Of a stretch of 64,000 bases of DNA, positions 13,059-25,461 are shown one piece after another. How positions within the stretch are numbered: the stretch's first letter is position 1; each line of letters begins with the position of its first letter. The stretch comes from Dactylonectria macrodidyma (lineage: Eukaryota > Ascomycota > Sordariomycetes > Hypocreales > Nectriaceae): positions 1,302,001-1,366,000 of the forward strand of contig JAGMUV010000009.1 in assembly GCA_020744425.1 (NCBI GenBank), read 5' to 3'. A program made the position numbers and the translations under genes. Under the pieces are notes generated by a model, which had not been told where the DNA came from, searched no databases, and was given only the letters and a program-made list of their open reading frames with translations.

Positions 13059-14611
13059 ATGAGCCCGCAGTGCAACGCGACGCTGGAGGACATGAGTACG
13101 CCGGATCCCTCCCACCTCCCATTGATCAATCTGTGATGGGAGAAAGAAAGACGAAGAAACTGACTCCCCCTTGCCCAGGCATCCCCGATGACCAAGAAGC
13201 CATCGTCGGAAACCTCACCTTCCCCGAGCTCGCACGCATCATCGGCTCAGCATCCACAGGCGTAGCCGTCCTCGTCAGCCTCTACCTCATCTGGCGGCAC
13301 GCGACAAACTACACCAAGCCGCTGGAGCAGCGGCACATCATCCGCATCCTGTTCATGGTGCCCGTGTACAGCGCGTCGTCGCTGCTGCAGATCTTCTTCT
13401 ACGAGCACGCCGTCTACGTCGAGGTCATCTCCCAGTGCTACGAGGCCTTTGCGCTCGCCGCCTTCTTCGCCCTCGTCTGCCACTACGTCGCCCCTGATGT
13501 GCGCTCGCAAAAGGCCTTCTTCCGTGGCATGAGACCTATCAAGCCTTGGATCTTCCCACTTAGTCTCTTCGCTCGCTGCTGCGGCGGCCAGCGCGGGCCC
13601 TGGAGAACGCCGGCGAGCGGCCTGACGTGGTTCAACATCTGCTGGATCTCCATCTACCAGTACTGCTTCACCCGCATTGCCGCGGGCGTCATTGCCGTGG
13701 CCACCGAGGCCGCTGGCCGCTACTGCGCCAGCTCCAACAGCCCGGCCTTTGCCCACATCTGGGTGCAAGCCATCAACATGGTCGCCGTCACCATCGCCAT
13801 GGTCTGCATCGTCCAGGTCTACGTCCAGCTCAAGGAGGCCTTGGCCGAGCACCGCCTCTTCACTAAGATCCTAGCCATCAAGCTCGTCGTCTTCCTCGTG
13901 CTATGGCAGACGGTACTGCTATCCATCGGCACCTCCACCGTCGACTCGCTCAAGCCCAGCTCGACTCTGTCCCAGGGCGACATCAAGGTCGGCATCTCCA
14001 GCCTGCTCGTCTGCGTCGAGATGGCCTTCTTCGCCGTCTTCCACCTGTGGGCCTTCCCCTTCCGGCCCTACGTCCCCGGCGCCCCAACCACCTTCTACCC
14101 GGCCCCGGATCCCGCCCGCGCCGGGCCCCACGCCGAGAACAAGCACCAGCCCCCGAGCGGCGGGCTCGCCGGCCTCGGCGCCCTCGTCGACGCCATGAAC
14201 CCGTGTGACCTAGTCAAGGCCGTCGGCCGCGGCGTCCGCTGGCTCTTCGTCGGCGTCCGCCACCGCAAAGAGGACGTCAGCTACACCTCCGCCTCCGTGC
14301 CCCTCGGCTTCCGCCCGACCAGCCCGGACGCCGGCCGCCGTGGCTCACAGGATTCGGACGCGCCGCTGAAGCCTCCGGGACTCAGCAACAGCGACGACCC
14401 ACTGCCTCCTCCGCCCGACTACACCCGGGGCGACTACCCCGTCCCCGGAGACGACCGCTACGAGCCCATTCGCACCCCCCGCGACCCAACGTATCCCCCC
14501 ATCCACATTTCACCACCCGAGCCCTACGACGCTGGTCGTACGCACATGTCATCCTCACCGCCGCCTCAGCCTTACGGGCCAGGAGGTCCAAGGACCAACT
14601 ATCAAAGTTAG
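13059..14611 (+). CDS. Ost-alpha/TMEM184 (DUF300) family seven-TM protein
   Basis: Polytopic membrane protein of the organic solute transporter alpha/TMEM184 family; fungal members are linked to vacuolar or endosomal membranes, but the substrate is unknown. Exon 1 (13059-13095) encodes a 12-residue N-terminus. The 83-bp intron (13096-13178) has a CTGAC branch site and joins to 13179-14611 in frame, giving 489 residues. I prefer this start because the ATG lies in a CCGCCATC context and splicing puts a short, N-glycosylation-like N-terminus directly before the first membrane segment, as in relatives. About seven hydrophobic helices span residues 20-340, with the paired Arg/His-rich loops typical of the family after TM1. 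The last ~150 residues are Pro/Asp/Arg-rich and cytosolic by inference. GC at third codon positions is very high. No neighbouring gene suggests a partner. Confidence 0.88.
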
Positions 14612-15573
14612 ATGTTTGAATAAGTACACTCCACGAGGCTGGTGTTGTCAGTGACTTTTGGCATATGCTGGGGGGGGGGGAATGAAACCAGGAGTTTAGG
14701 AGTTAGGAGGCAGCGATATGCATCATATTTTAGAAGTTAGCCATGACGTTCAAAGATACTATCACGAGGATATGAACCGTGCAGATTCACTAAACTCGAA
14801 TACTGTGTAAGATATGCCTGTGCTTGGCACGGAACGAGCCGAGAATCCCCTTCCCCGCCTGCAGGCAGAGTCACACCTACAACTCATCGACTCGATATGT
14901 GGGCAACTCCTTGAGAGCGAGCAAGACAGTTACTTCAAACAGATCACGGCAGTCGCTAACATGTGTCAATCAGTTATGATATAATTGTTGCTATGGACAG
15001 GAAGGTGCCGCTTTCCAGACCATCTGGACCAACCCTAAGAAAATGAATACTTTTAGTCGCTAGCGTTACGCACCGTTTCTATATACATGAATCAAGTATC
15101 CCTCGTAAGACAGCCATTATATCCATAGCATGGGAATCCTCAACGCTTGTGCAGCCAGACTCGGCTCAGCCAGCATCTTCGCCGAAGGTGGCCCGACTCT
15201 TGTTCGGTAACAACGCGTGTCGTAATACCATAGAGTGTAGCAGTGAAAAGAAGATGCTGACAGTTGGCATCTGCCTCTCGTAATCATGCTGATAGCGCTA
15301 TCGAAGCAGCACCCACTCCGGTATTCGGGGATATATGGAGCGTGGGATCCCATCTACCAGTTGTTGCGAGACCGCGTGATCCTTATTCCATCATGTAACG
15401 TGCCCCCTTGAAAAATGCCAACGCCTCCCTGGTATCTTGAAATGCAAACCGGCATGTTGGGTGAAAGTGGTGGACCGGAGAAGCGAAATTCGTGTGCGTC
15501 GTGAGGTTTGGCAATCTGATGCTCACCCCGGTGGAAGCCTTTGCCTCTATGCGTGCCTTTGACAACGCTATGT
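14612..15573. other. Convergent 3' intergenic region
   Basis: About 960 bp between the convergent ends of the Ost-alpha and Wsc genes. It contains a G10-type run near 14670 and short frames only. Probably the two 3' UTRs plus spacer; no gene recognised. Confidence 0.55.
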
Positions 15574-16972
15574 TCAGGAAGGGTCGGGATTCGTGGCCCG
15601 CAGCACTTTCGGTGCCATTATTCTTCGCGAGTAGTCATGTTCATCGCCGAGGGTATTAACGCTCTCGTGGCTGCCGCCTCGGACGTACAATCCTTGCTTG
15701 AATGGGTCCATGCGCGGGTCAACCTGCAACGTGCTGTTACGGTTACTAGCGCCGTTGAGCGACACAGGCGAAGCTCCGGCGACGCTCATATCGGGTCGGT
15801 TGGCAGACGAGCTGTCTCGTATGCTCGGGTCGTCTTGGAAGCCTTCCCGCTCTTGGCGTTGCTTCCGGCGTCGGAACCAGAAGAAGAGGGCGAGGCCGGC
15901 GGCGACGAGAACGGCGGCAATAACGCCTACAACAATGCCGACAACCTCTCCTGTCTTGAGGCCGCCGCTCTTGACTTTGACACTGGAGGTATCGTTTTCC
16001 GTCGTTCCTGTGCCCGTGGGGCCGGTGGTCACCGTTTGCACCGTACCACCAACCGTGACCGTTTTTACTTCAGACGTTGGTTCGACGGTGGACGAGGTTG
16101 ACTCCGAAGTCGAATCAGACTGCAAGATTTGTTAGTGCCATGTCCCCAGAAAACACTTGCATGTCACCGAGTCCAAGTTCAAAGTCCACGAGTTCAAAGG
16201 AAAAGAGGCATACAGAAGATGAACTCTCCGAAGTGGCGCTTGTAATCTCACTCGTAGTGTCACTCGTAGTTTCGACTACTGTCACTGTATTCTGTACCGT
16301 TTCAGTTATCCTGGATATCGCCGTCGTCGTCGGTTGTGCCTGAAACCCGTTTTTAAGTCTCGATGTCTTACCAATCGGGTCCAGGGCAGTTGGTGATGGC
16401 AAAAGGGCGAGAAACAATGTTTGGACGGCAAATGCAAGGCTTTGGTGGACACTCGTCCATTTACGATACGGAGGCGGTTCACACTAAATGCATGGCGGAA
16501 AAGTAAAAGAGATGCAACTTACTTCAGAGGTGGATGAGGACGAAGCATCCTGTGTGCCAGATGGCATGACGCCGCCCAACGAGACATATCCATAGAGACC
16601 ATCACCTCCACAGTCCTCGGCAGGCCAGGCAGGGCAAGGCGTATCGCAATCTGAGACGTCCTCTTGGGTCGACTTGGCAGGGGCGTAATTTGAGCACCAG
16701 CACGAATTAAGCTGGGTGATGGCGTAGGCGTAATCGTCAATGCAGAAATCGTGACACAGGCCGTTTGTCTGGTAAATGCTTGTGTCTGTAGTGAAGTAGA
16801 TCGTTAGAAGCAAGCGGAGGTGGTGGTCAAGGAGTTGTCACATACTTCGGTCCGTTGAACCGGTGTTCAGTGTTGCGCAGATATCAAGATCGATAGCGGT
16901 AGCCACAGGCGACCACGCAGCCAGCAGATAGAGAGCGCCTAGCGTTTGGGCGCTGTGGCGGAGGGGAAACAT
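15574..16972 (-). CDS. WSC-domain cell wall integrity sensor (Wsc1-like)
   Basis: Plasma-membrane mechanosensor of the Wsc family, which reports wall stress to Rho1 and the protein kinase C-MAPK cell wall integrity pathway. Four exons: 16972-16846, 16785-16523, 16339-16214, 16119-15574, with introns of 60, 183 and 94 bp; all phases close, giving 353 residues. A signal peptide (about 1-26) leads into a Cys-rich WSC domain (about 30-115). A Ser/Thr-rich, probably O-mannosylated stem follows (about 120-215). One transmembrane helix (GVIAAVLVAAGLALFFWF) precedes an Arg/Lys stop-transfer patch. The cytosolic tail ends in LRATNPDPS, like the conserved terminal motif through which yeast Wsc proteins bind Rom2. 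The 183-bp second intron is longer than others here, so that junction is the weakest. About 600 bp of pyrimidine-patterned sequence upstream may be a long 5' UTR. Confidence 0.9.
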
Positions 16973-19900
16973 GTTGATGATATCTTGTGTCCAAAAGCTC
17001 TATTCAAGGCATGAAGGGTCAACAATTATGGTCTCGATGGAGACTCGACAGCTAGGCAGCGAGTTTGGCAGGCAACTCACCAGTACCAATGGGGTCGAAA
17101 AACGGAGCAGAGTATAGCCTGGGGCGACAGAGTTGAGTCGTGGTGTGAATCACGACATAACACAATCCAAAGGACTGCTCAGATGGCCAAATCCATGTCA
17201 AGTCGGTGATCGTGAGGTGTGATCGATTCTGCGTTTGCCGGGAAGAGGACTCGGGCCAGATAAGCGCAGGATGTCGTTGTTGTAGTCGAGAAGGACAAGA
17301 TGACTCGGGGGTGTTGATACAGCTGGGTAGCTGGGGTAGTGTCGTCGGTGGGCGAACAACGGGTTGCAGCCGTGGTTCGGGGTTCGATGGTGGGAGGTGA
17401 ATCTGCAAACGACAGGCCAAGCGATCGACGGTAGCGGTTTGACGAAGTGATGATCCAAGCAGTCGAGAGTTGATGAATCCAATCCAAAGAAAGTGCAATC
17501 CAATGCAATCCAACACAAAGAGCGAGTGACGGGCGAGCCGAGGATCCAAACGACGTCCCTCCCAATAACTAATTATCCGCGCAGCGAGGTATCAGATCCA
17601 GAACCCCGGAGCCGGCAGCACAAAGAAAAGAAGGGCGGGAGCGTGGAAAGCGAAGGCGTGTCGACTGGCAGATGAAAGCACGGGAGCGGACGAGGGTGAG
17701 AGAAGGTGAAAATGGGACGCGAGACGAGAGGTGAGAGATGGGTGGGAGAGGCCTGGAATGTGAGGGTGGCTGGATAAGGGAAGTAGCTGGGAGAAGAAGG
17801 AACGAAGAATGTCTGGAGGAGTATGAATACTTTGGTACTTGGCTCTTGGCGTTGCAGCAGAAATGGAGAACCTAGGAAGGAGGGGGGGCGGCAGTAGCGG
17901 AGGCAGCAGCGGCCGGGGAGTGAGGCTAGAAGCTAGCAGCTTTGTGGGCGGTGGACAGCGGGCCGTGGGCAGTGGGAAGGGGGAGTCGTTACTGACGGCT
18001 TCTCAGCCACCAGTCGTGGGCGGACAAGAAGGCCACAGATTACGAACGGAGTATTCGTGCAGTCCGTCCATTCGTACAGTCCATTCGTACGGCTTTGTTG
18101 AACCGACCCGGCCAAATGCCAAGCGCCGAAATGCTAGGAAGGTATTCTTTTCAATATTCAGTACCATCACGCACTCACAAACGGATCCTGGGACCCTTTG
18201 AACTCTATCTGTAAGCGGTCTGACAGCGATGTGTCTTATTTCTGCTCAAGGTGATGAGTTACAACTCAGGGAGCATCGATTGACTTTTAGGCGGGTGGTT
18301 ATGAATTCCGCAGAAGGAGTACGGGAGACAAGCCTGGAAAACCGGCCAGGGGGCGTGTTGCTAAAGATAGAGGTCATTGCAGCTCTTGCGGGTCCACGGG
18401 CTGAAAGAGAACGAGAGAAAGCGCGCGATGGCCAGGCCTGGTGGTGCTAACGAGAGCTAAACCATACGGGGGAGCAGGGAGGGATTGACAAGCCCGTGTT
18501 CTTCGTTACCCAGTCCTTCGTACGCACCTGGCACCTATTGGCGTGGGCGGTACGGCCGTCTTTGACTGATGCGACAGCCAGCCACGCAAGGATCAACAAG
18601 GAAGCATCTTGCATTTGTGTGTATGTACGTATGTGTGCGTCTGCTGCAGAATGCTCTGGAGGCGCACCAACACAGAACACACCCGCCGTCACCAACACGA
18701 TGCGAAAAGCGGAGACCCCAACGGGAGAGCCCATCAAGGCGAGACGCCAGTGTGGACAGGAGGGAAACGTGAGAGTGAAGATCGCGCCCTGCCTCGTACA
18801 AGTGCAAGTGCACGCGCTCGCGGAACCCATCCACTCCGAGGCTAACAGCTGAAGAAAGAGAGGGGAGAAGGGCGCCTCCCTCATCCCGCATCCCGACGCT
18901 GGCGCTGGCGCTGGCGCAAAAGGCGTTGAGTTTGGGGCCTTTGGTCACTGGTGTGCGTTTTGACAATTGGCGATGGTGGTGGTCGCAACAAGCTGGTTGG
19001 CAGTGGCGATCCATCGTGGCAGACGTAATTTGCTGCGCGACTACCCATTGTTCGAGGCCCGACCCTCTATCCCGAATAGAGCTCAAGCGGTCACCAAGCT
19101 GTGAAATAAGGCACATTCCGCATGCATCGTCAGATTCGATAATAAGACTAAAATGGCTGACTGAAAGCCGAAAAATGTGAGGCCAGCCCCCGAAGCTGTC
19201 TCGATGTGTGTTGTGTGTGCGTCGTCGTGGGTACTAGACAAAGCTAACAGTCTTACTGTCGGGTCGGATCAAAGCCAACCTGCCCCAGCTCTCGTCCGGG
19301 TTGTCCATGTTACCTCAGACAGGACGAAACAAGATACAAGAAGGTCCCCACGCAACTCCCAAGCCGCTAACAGCTGGGGGTCGCGAGGTTACTTCGTATG
19401 GCAACTTGCAATGGACGATTGGAGAGTCACTGTTCCCTGCTGCTACTTGCGGGTCACCTTCTCATCCCCGCGGATTGTCCTCCGCGGGCACTTTTCCAAC
19501 CCCTCAAAGGCCTCTCACAGCAAACAAGCGTGCACACGACGTACGTACGTACGCAATGCTTAGAAACAAGAAAGCCAAGACAAAGGCAGGCATCAGGCCT
19601 TGCATTGAAACCCCCGGCAGCTGCAGTAACGTGCAGCGACGTGCAGAGCGCAGCGAGCAGTGCGCCGGGGAAGCTGAGGTACTCTGAGGCGCTATCTCGC
19701 AGCCGTGCAAGCGAGGATGACAGTGGAGGGGTGTATTTTCTCCCCTGGGACCGATGTCGTCACCAGCGACCCAGGTCAGCGCAGCTGTGATTCCAGTGGG
19801 TTATCGGAGAAGGGGGGGCTTAGTGAACCAGGGGCAGGGGCGTCTGGGTTGGATCATGGATGGAGACTCTCGTGGATGGATGTCTTCCACTGAAGTGGGT

Positions 19901-21547
19901 TGGCCATGATCCAGTGTGACGGCGATCTCGGGTCAAGCGAGTGTTCCGCCACTGGATGGGGATCCATAACCGGCCGACAATCACAATTCGAAGCTACCAC
20001 GACTGGAAAGAGATGTTCACTCCATGCGGCGGCGCGTCCTGCATAGTGCCTTTAATATCCTCCCTTTGCCTCTTTGCCCCTTTGCCTCGTTGCTCCCAGA
20101 AATTCTTCACCCTCCGAAACAAGGAACTCGAGACTAAACGTCAGACTCAGCAGCGTGTGGAGAGATTTTGATGAAGCCTCCCCTTTTCCGGAGGATAGAA
20201 GCCGGCGTGATGTTGGGCCATGATACCCGACGACTCCGGATATAACTGGATTCCGATTCGAAATTGGATGCCCGCCATCAACCCCGTTTCACATCGACGT
20301 CTCATTCGGTGCATCTGGTCCGTTGCGTGAGCCCGTGTCTCTGGAATGAAGCTGTTACAAGAGACCAACATGGCCAACCAGATCATCGCCCATAACCCAA
20401 AGCAACCGTCGACATTCGTGATTCTCATCGACGAACCAGCGGCCTTCTCACATCTCACTCCCCTGATATTGACGTGGTAACTTATTAGCCACACGCCTTT
20501 CTGACAGCCAAGAACAACAGGCTCCTGGGCGGCGCTAGAACATCCCAACCCAGAGAGGACAAAGCCCAGCAAGCCTCAATAAACAACAAAGCTTCGAACA
20601 TGCACAGCGGCCAACAAGGTACCTATGGCCAAAGGCTTCTCTGTCAGAGAAGCTAACTTGACGAAACATCCATTGAACACACAAATCCTCAACTGCAGTA
20701 GGCGACCCGCTACAGCACTCGTCCCTCACCGGTTCCCACTCACACGCGTGGTGCTGGGGAGTCCCCTGGGATAATTCAAATCGTGAGGCTAGCGTAAAAG
20801 ACAAAGACACACACACACGAGATGGCCGATGGGGCATGGGGCCATTTCCTAGTAGACGCCACCGAGCGACACGCGAAGAGTGAAACCCAAAAAACCAGGC
20901 GCCCACCCATTCGAGTGAGCTGCTGAACGGATCCGGCTCGCTCCACGTCACCGGTTTCGACGGCAGCAATTACAGATTACACGCATCGCTAGTTCGGGCC
21001 TCTAGTGTCGACACCGTTTTGGTGACAAGACTGAATCGGTATGGGCGATTGCCAGAATGGGATGTGCCATGACTCTCATAGCCCCCAAGGGTAATCTCGT
21101 CGTCCTGCAGCTGTTGATACACTGAAATTTAGGAGCACACAATCGGGCGATGGAGGAAATATCTGGTGTGCCCAGCAATGTACCAGATGGCGCCGGGTAT
21201 GTAGGCGCCTAATTATTGTATGATCGACGTGATCCTCTTTGGCAAAATACGGGATCCAGGGAGATGCCGGCAACGGATGAGCGGGGAGAGCCGCCCTTCG
21301 CTATCCAACCGAAACCAAAGGGAAGAGTCTGAATCCCTGCCGGAATGGGCTTCTTTCCTTCCTTGCTGGCATTTTACAAGGCTCGTCTTATTTAACGGGG
21401 AACCCGAGAAAATACGTGGGAGTAAACGAAGCGGACTCGCTAAATCACCTGTGATGGCTCTGGGGCTCTGGGGCGGGAGCATGGATCTGGGTGAGTGACG
21501 GATGATGCTGGCCTTTGACGATGCTTGTGGATAACTGATTCGCATCT

Positions 21548-21568
21548 CTGCTGCTGCTGCTGCTGCTG
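21548..21568. repeat. (CTG)7 microsatellite
   Basis: Seven uninterrupted CTG triplets in non-coding sequence. It may be read as CAG on the minus strand, but no convincing coding context surrounds it. Confidence 0.9.
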
Positions 21569-22878
21569 CGTACAGGGTTGAGCTCTGGTTAGGATACACC
21601 ACTAACCAGACAACAACCAGACAACGGGCCTAAAACCAGGCCTGGCCAGGGTCACTCTGGTGTACGATGTGGCCAATATTCCGATCCTGGCGAGATGAGC
21701 ATACCCACGGAGCAAATCCCACATGGCATTTCTTTCTTTCTTCGATACCGAGATGCTGATTCCTAGACTCCTCGCTTCATCCCACTATCCGTCTCAATAT
21801 CGTAATCAACATACAGCTGGCTGATCCCGCCAGCAACCGCACAAACACCGACGTCAGTCGTCAGATCATGCCCCCTGGACCAATTTCGCTCCCCCTGCTC
21901 GCCTTCGATGTCACTTTTCTTTGTGTTGCCCTAGACTGTGGCGAGGAGGACTGACACAGGACCGCGTTCGGTGTGTCTGCTTTTGCCCGTTGCAAAGGAT
22001 GTGAGTATGAATTGTGTCGCGTGCCTCTACTGTCTCTTTGTCCGGCGTCCCTGTCAGCGATAGCCTCCTCCCATGCTCGGCCCTGGTCCGTGGGGGACGG
22101 GGGGGGCTGGTCGTCTTTGCTATCACACGGCCAACGCGCTTCCAGCGGGAATGGAGATAGAGAGGCGTGGAAGTGACAATTGATCGCCGCCGAGGTCTTG
22201 CATCTCCGTATCGAAAAGAGTCGGCATTCTACGGGCGCTAGGCCATTGTAGATCCGAGGACTTCGGGGTCACGGCCTTCTGACGGAAATCCCCCAGTGGA
22301 TGGCATGATGGGTGGTGATGGTCGCATGTGAAGCCTGCGTGTGAGGGGTTGGGAGGGAAAGTCGCCGAGGCCAACTGGACTTTGAACCAAGCCCGTGTAT
22401 CATTTTTTCAACAGTTGCCCTTTTCCGCTCTCTCCGGCGCCCCGGATCATGGGTAACAAACAAGATTTCCCATCGCAGTTGTCACCTTGCATGTGCTGCT
22501 CTTGTTATACCGCCGTGCGTGTAAGCCAGAAAAGCCAGTTTGGAGTCGCAGTGTCGAGCCTTAATCACCGTCTATTATCGACCATCGCCGCATCTAATGC
22601 AGCAGGCATCACACCCACTCCGGACTGCGAACCACACAACCACCACCATCTCGATATGTACTCTACAGTTCGGAGCCCCCAAAGGAGACGAACTGGCCGG
22701 ACCGTTCCCACCCTCTTCTTTGGGATCCCTTTGTCCCATTGCCCAATGGCCCCTCCGTCACCCACTCCAACTCCGTCACAACCTCTGACCTCCAGATCCG
22801 CCACGCAACGATTCTGACATCGTATAGCCATGCATGTCTTGGCGACGACCCTTAGATTGATGCACTAATTCGAGTTTG

Positions 22879-22911
22879 TCTTTTTTCTTTTTTTTTTCTT
22901 TTTTTTTTTTT
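22879..22911 (+). repeat. Interrupted poly-T/pyrimidine tract
   Basis: About 33 nt of T interrupted by single C residues, on the + strand. Low-complexity sequence; it could be part of a promoter-type pyrimidine tract, but no gene starts nearby. Confidence 0.85.
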
Positions 22912-24649
22912 ACCCATGGCATGAGGTGCCATCATATATCGCCTCCCGGCAAAACAACAGCGTCAGATACATCCAAGCTGAAAAGACCTCTCCTCCCAAA
23001 GCAGAATACAGGCTGTCTCATCTTGAGACGAGGATACCCTTGCTTGTCCCAGCCCAACTGCATGTCTACTGTTTTTTGCCCGCCTTCCCCGAGCAAAGAA
23101 GCAGTCACACAACAGGCCTAGTAAAAGTAGCCGCTGCTGCGTGGGGGAAGGAGGCGGATCCAAATCCTAGGTAGTAGGGATGAGTACAAGCAGGGAGCCG
23201 TGAATGCGGACGATGCACGTCGATGGGGTCAAGAGCACCTTGCCTGGGCCGTTTGAAATGGGTATTTGCTGAACCACGGAATGGTTTGACAGTTTGAAGC
23301 CACAAATGCGGTGGACAACCTTGTTGTCCATCATGTAAGAGATCAGATGGGTGGTATCATGGGAGTCAAACCTATCGGTCCGGATCCACCCAAACCGCCG
23401 CAATCGTTGGCCAAAGGCGCGAACCCACTCGCATCATCGTTGACAAAAAAAACCACATCCATCATGAACCATTTAAACCACAACGGGCTCGGCCAACATC
23501 CTTAGTTTACAGATTGGCGGGGTCAGTGGTCCCATCACGCGCAGGCAGCGGCGCCTGGCTCTTCGGAGGAAACACCCTGAGCAAGTACCTCAATGAGACG
23601 CAGTTACATTCAGGTCAAGTCGTTCGCTCGTAAGGGAAGAACCCGTCGTGGAGATGGTGGCTTCGTTCCCGTATTGGCGGACGTGCCGTTTGTGTTGTGG
23701 CCCAGCTGCATGTCACGAACTCCGGCCTGCCCTATTGAGGCTGTAATACGAAGCACAACCACATCCACTGACTAACTCATCCTGCACACGCCTCTGAAGA
23801 TCCGTCCAATGCCACGATGTCTTCGGCTCTCGTTCTCGGACTTGGGATCTTTGACATGCCCTCCAGTGCTCCATGAGTTGCCTCTGTGGCCGTTAGCAGT
23901 GCCGCCAAGCCCGTGTCAGATGGGACTCACTCACCTTCATGCGGGTGTAGGTGTGCATCATGATAGTTGCACGCACAAAGTCCACCAACAACGAGACAAG
24001 GGCCCCACCTCTTGCGAACCCGCTAGCCATCCAGCTGCTGTCTCGAGACGCCCGCATGGTCGGAAGTCTTAGACCAGCCCTTCAGGTTGACGCGGATGGA
24101 TAGATCGATCATAGGGCAACATGGGCTTGTGACGGCGTTGAGGCGAATCCCGAAGATGCTGATAACCGACGCCGTGGACGCTTCTCCGTCCGCATCCGCA
24201 TCCACATCAACAACCAAACGGCACCGGTCTAACACGTCTCGGTAGAGGAGAACGAAACTTTGTATTTACAACCTGTCGTTTCCGCGTCATACATCAAAGT
24301 TAACCATGCAGCCATGCAAACCCCGCCTCGTCCTGTTGCGTCTCAGTGGTGGAAAGTCAAAAATAGCAGGCGAGCTTTAAGTTGAGTCGGGCATGGCATG
24401 CAGAGCCCAGACTGAGCCATGATGCTTGATTGAAGAACTCGGCTACTGCATTCAGATGTCGCGCATTCAAGCTAGCCAGCCATGAGGTTCTCACAAGTTG
24501 CACACGCTGAGTGATGGAGTTTTTTTTTGGGTTACACAAAGTAGGCAGAAGCGGGCGAGAGGCACTGAGGTCCAACCTGTCCTCCAATGGAAGAAAACCA
24601 CCACACACTGAGGACGCCGCAATGAGCATTAAAAGAACAAGAGTATGTC

Positions 24650-24770
24650 TATCACTAAATTTAATAATAAAATTGATAAGAAGCATGTAATATAATAAAC
24701 CAGTCTCTAAATTTACAGTCTTAGGGATAAAATGGCATCATTAGAATCAATTTTACTTATAAAATTCACT
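24650..24770. other. A+T-rich island
   Basis: About 110-120 bp with roughly 23 percent G+C by hand count, in surroundings near 50 percent. The border is abrupt on the left side. It contains TTTAATAATAAAATTG-type sequence and no long frame. Composition suggests a fragment of mitochondrial DNA or the remnant of a RIP-mutated repeat; neither can be shown from sequence alone. Confidence 0.5.
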
Positions 24771-25461
24771 CCTGAAGACACAGTTTAAGTTGACGTTTTA
24801 TAGTGTGCGGTGTTTTTCTTCCCACCCTTGCCTGGTAGACAGACTCTTCGCCTGTGGAGAGCCTCCAACTTATCGAACAGCCATGATTATCTAAGGCTAG
24901 GAGGTGGACAGGGGTCATCAGAACCCAGAAGCCCTCCACCACCACCGCCAGTACGCGCACCCGACCGATTAGAGCGGCTGTCGAGTGATGAAGCCATCAC
25001 CAGACCCTTCATATCCGACTCTCAACGAACGGAGAATCTCCCCAACAATACAAAAAATGCTGCCAACACGGTCTAGCTGACATCGTATGAAGCCCTTGTG
25101 ACCGGCCCCACCAAGCTACAAATGACGTCTTCCCAAATGACCACTGGCTTCTGACCACTCGGAGGCCGAGCTCGAGGCAGGTGCGCGTACCCCGGACGGT
25201 CCAAGCTCGAACCCGTGCCGAACCCGCGACGAACTCCAGGCCCGACGTCTCTCTTCTCCATCAACGGCCTCCAGACGCAATCTTCGCCGTCAAACCCCCG
25301 CCAGCATCGTCCCAGGGCGAGTCGAGCAGCATCACCAAACCCGGAGACGCGTCTCGCAGATGGGACGGCCCTCCCGATAAAAACCATCGGCCCCACACCG
25401 GCCCCGTCCCCCGTCCCAGAACTCCCTCCATCCTTCTCCGATTCCGACCCTCAAATCCACC

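Larger units (their letters stand above)
16973..25461. other. 8.5-kb gene-poor region
   Basis: Between the Wsc gene start and the PI-PLC-like gene I found no reading frame with family similarity and no plausible exon chain. The longest frames (for example 193 codons, minus strand, 18535-19116) have erratic composition, rich in Cys, His, Arg and Ser, typical of chance frames. Landmarks are repeats of ATTCGTAC near 18060-18095, ACGTACGTACGTACG near 19540, (CTG)7 at 21548-21568, a pyrimidine tract at 22879-22911 and an A+T-rich island at 24650-24770. The ends must contain the promoters and 5' UTRs of the flanking divergent genes. Non-coding RNA or rapidly evolving genes cannot be excluded. Confidence 0.55.

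Noticed and set aside
16340..16522. Cassette exon (16483-16372) inside the long Wsc intron
   Set aside because: It has an acceptor, an open frame and a GTAAGA donor. However, it would leave introns of only 39 and 32 bp, and the frame then ends early, losing the membrane helix.
18535..19116. 193-codon minus-strand frame in the gene-poor region
   Set aside because: Cys/His/Arg/Ser-rich erratic composition, no domain, no supporting splice chain; probably chance.
17000..25400. tRNA or 5S rRNA genes in the gene-poor region
   Set aside because: Looked for box A/box B-type and 5S-like motifs on both strands by eye and found no matching pair at proper spacing. A covariance-model scan would be decisive.
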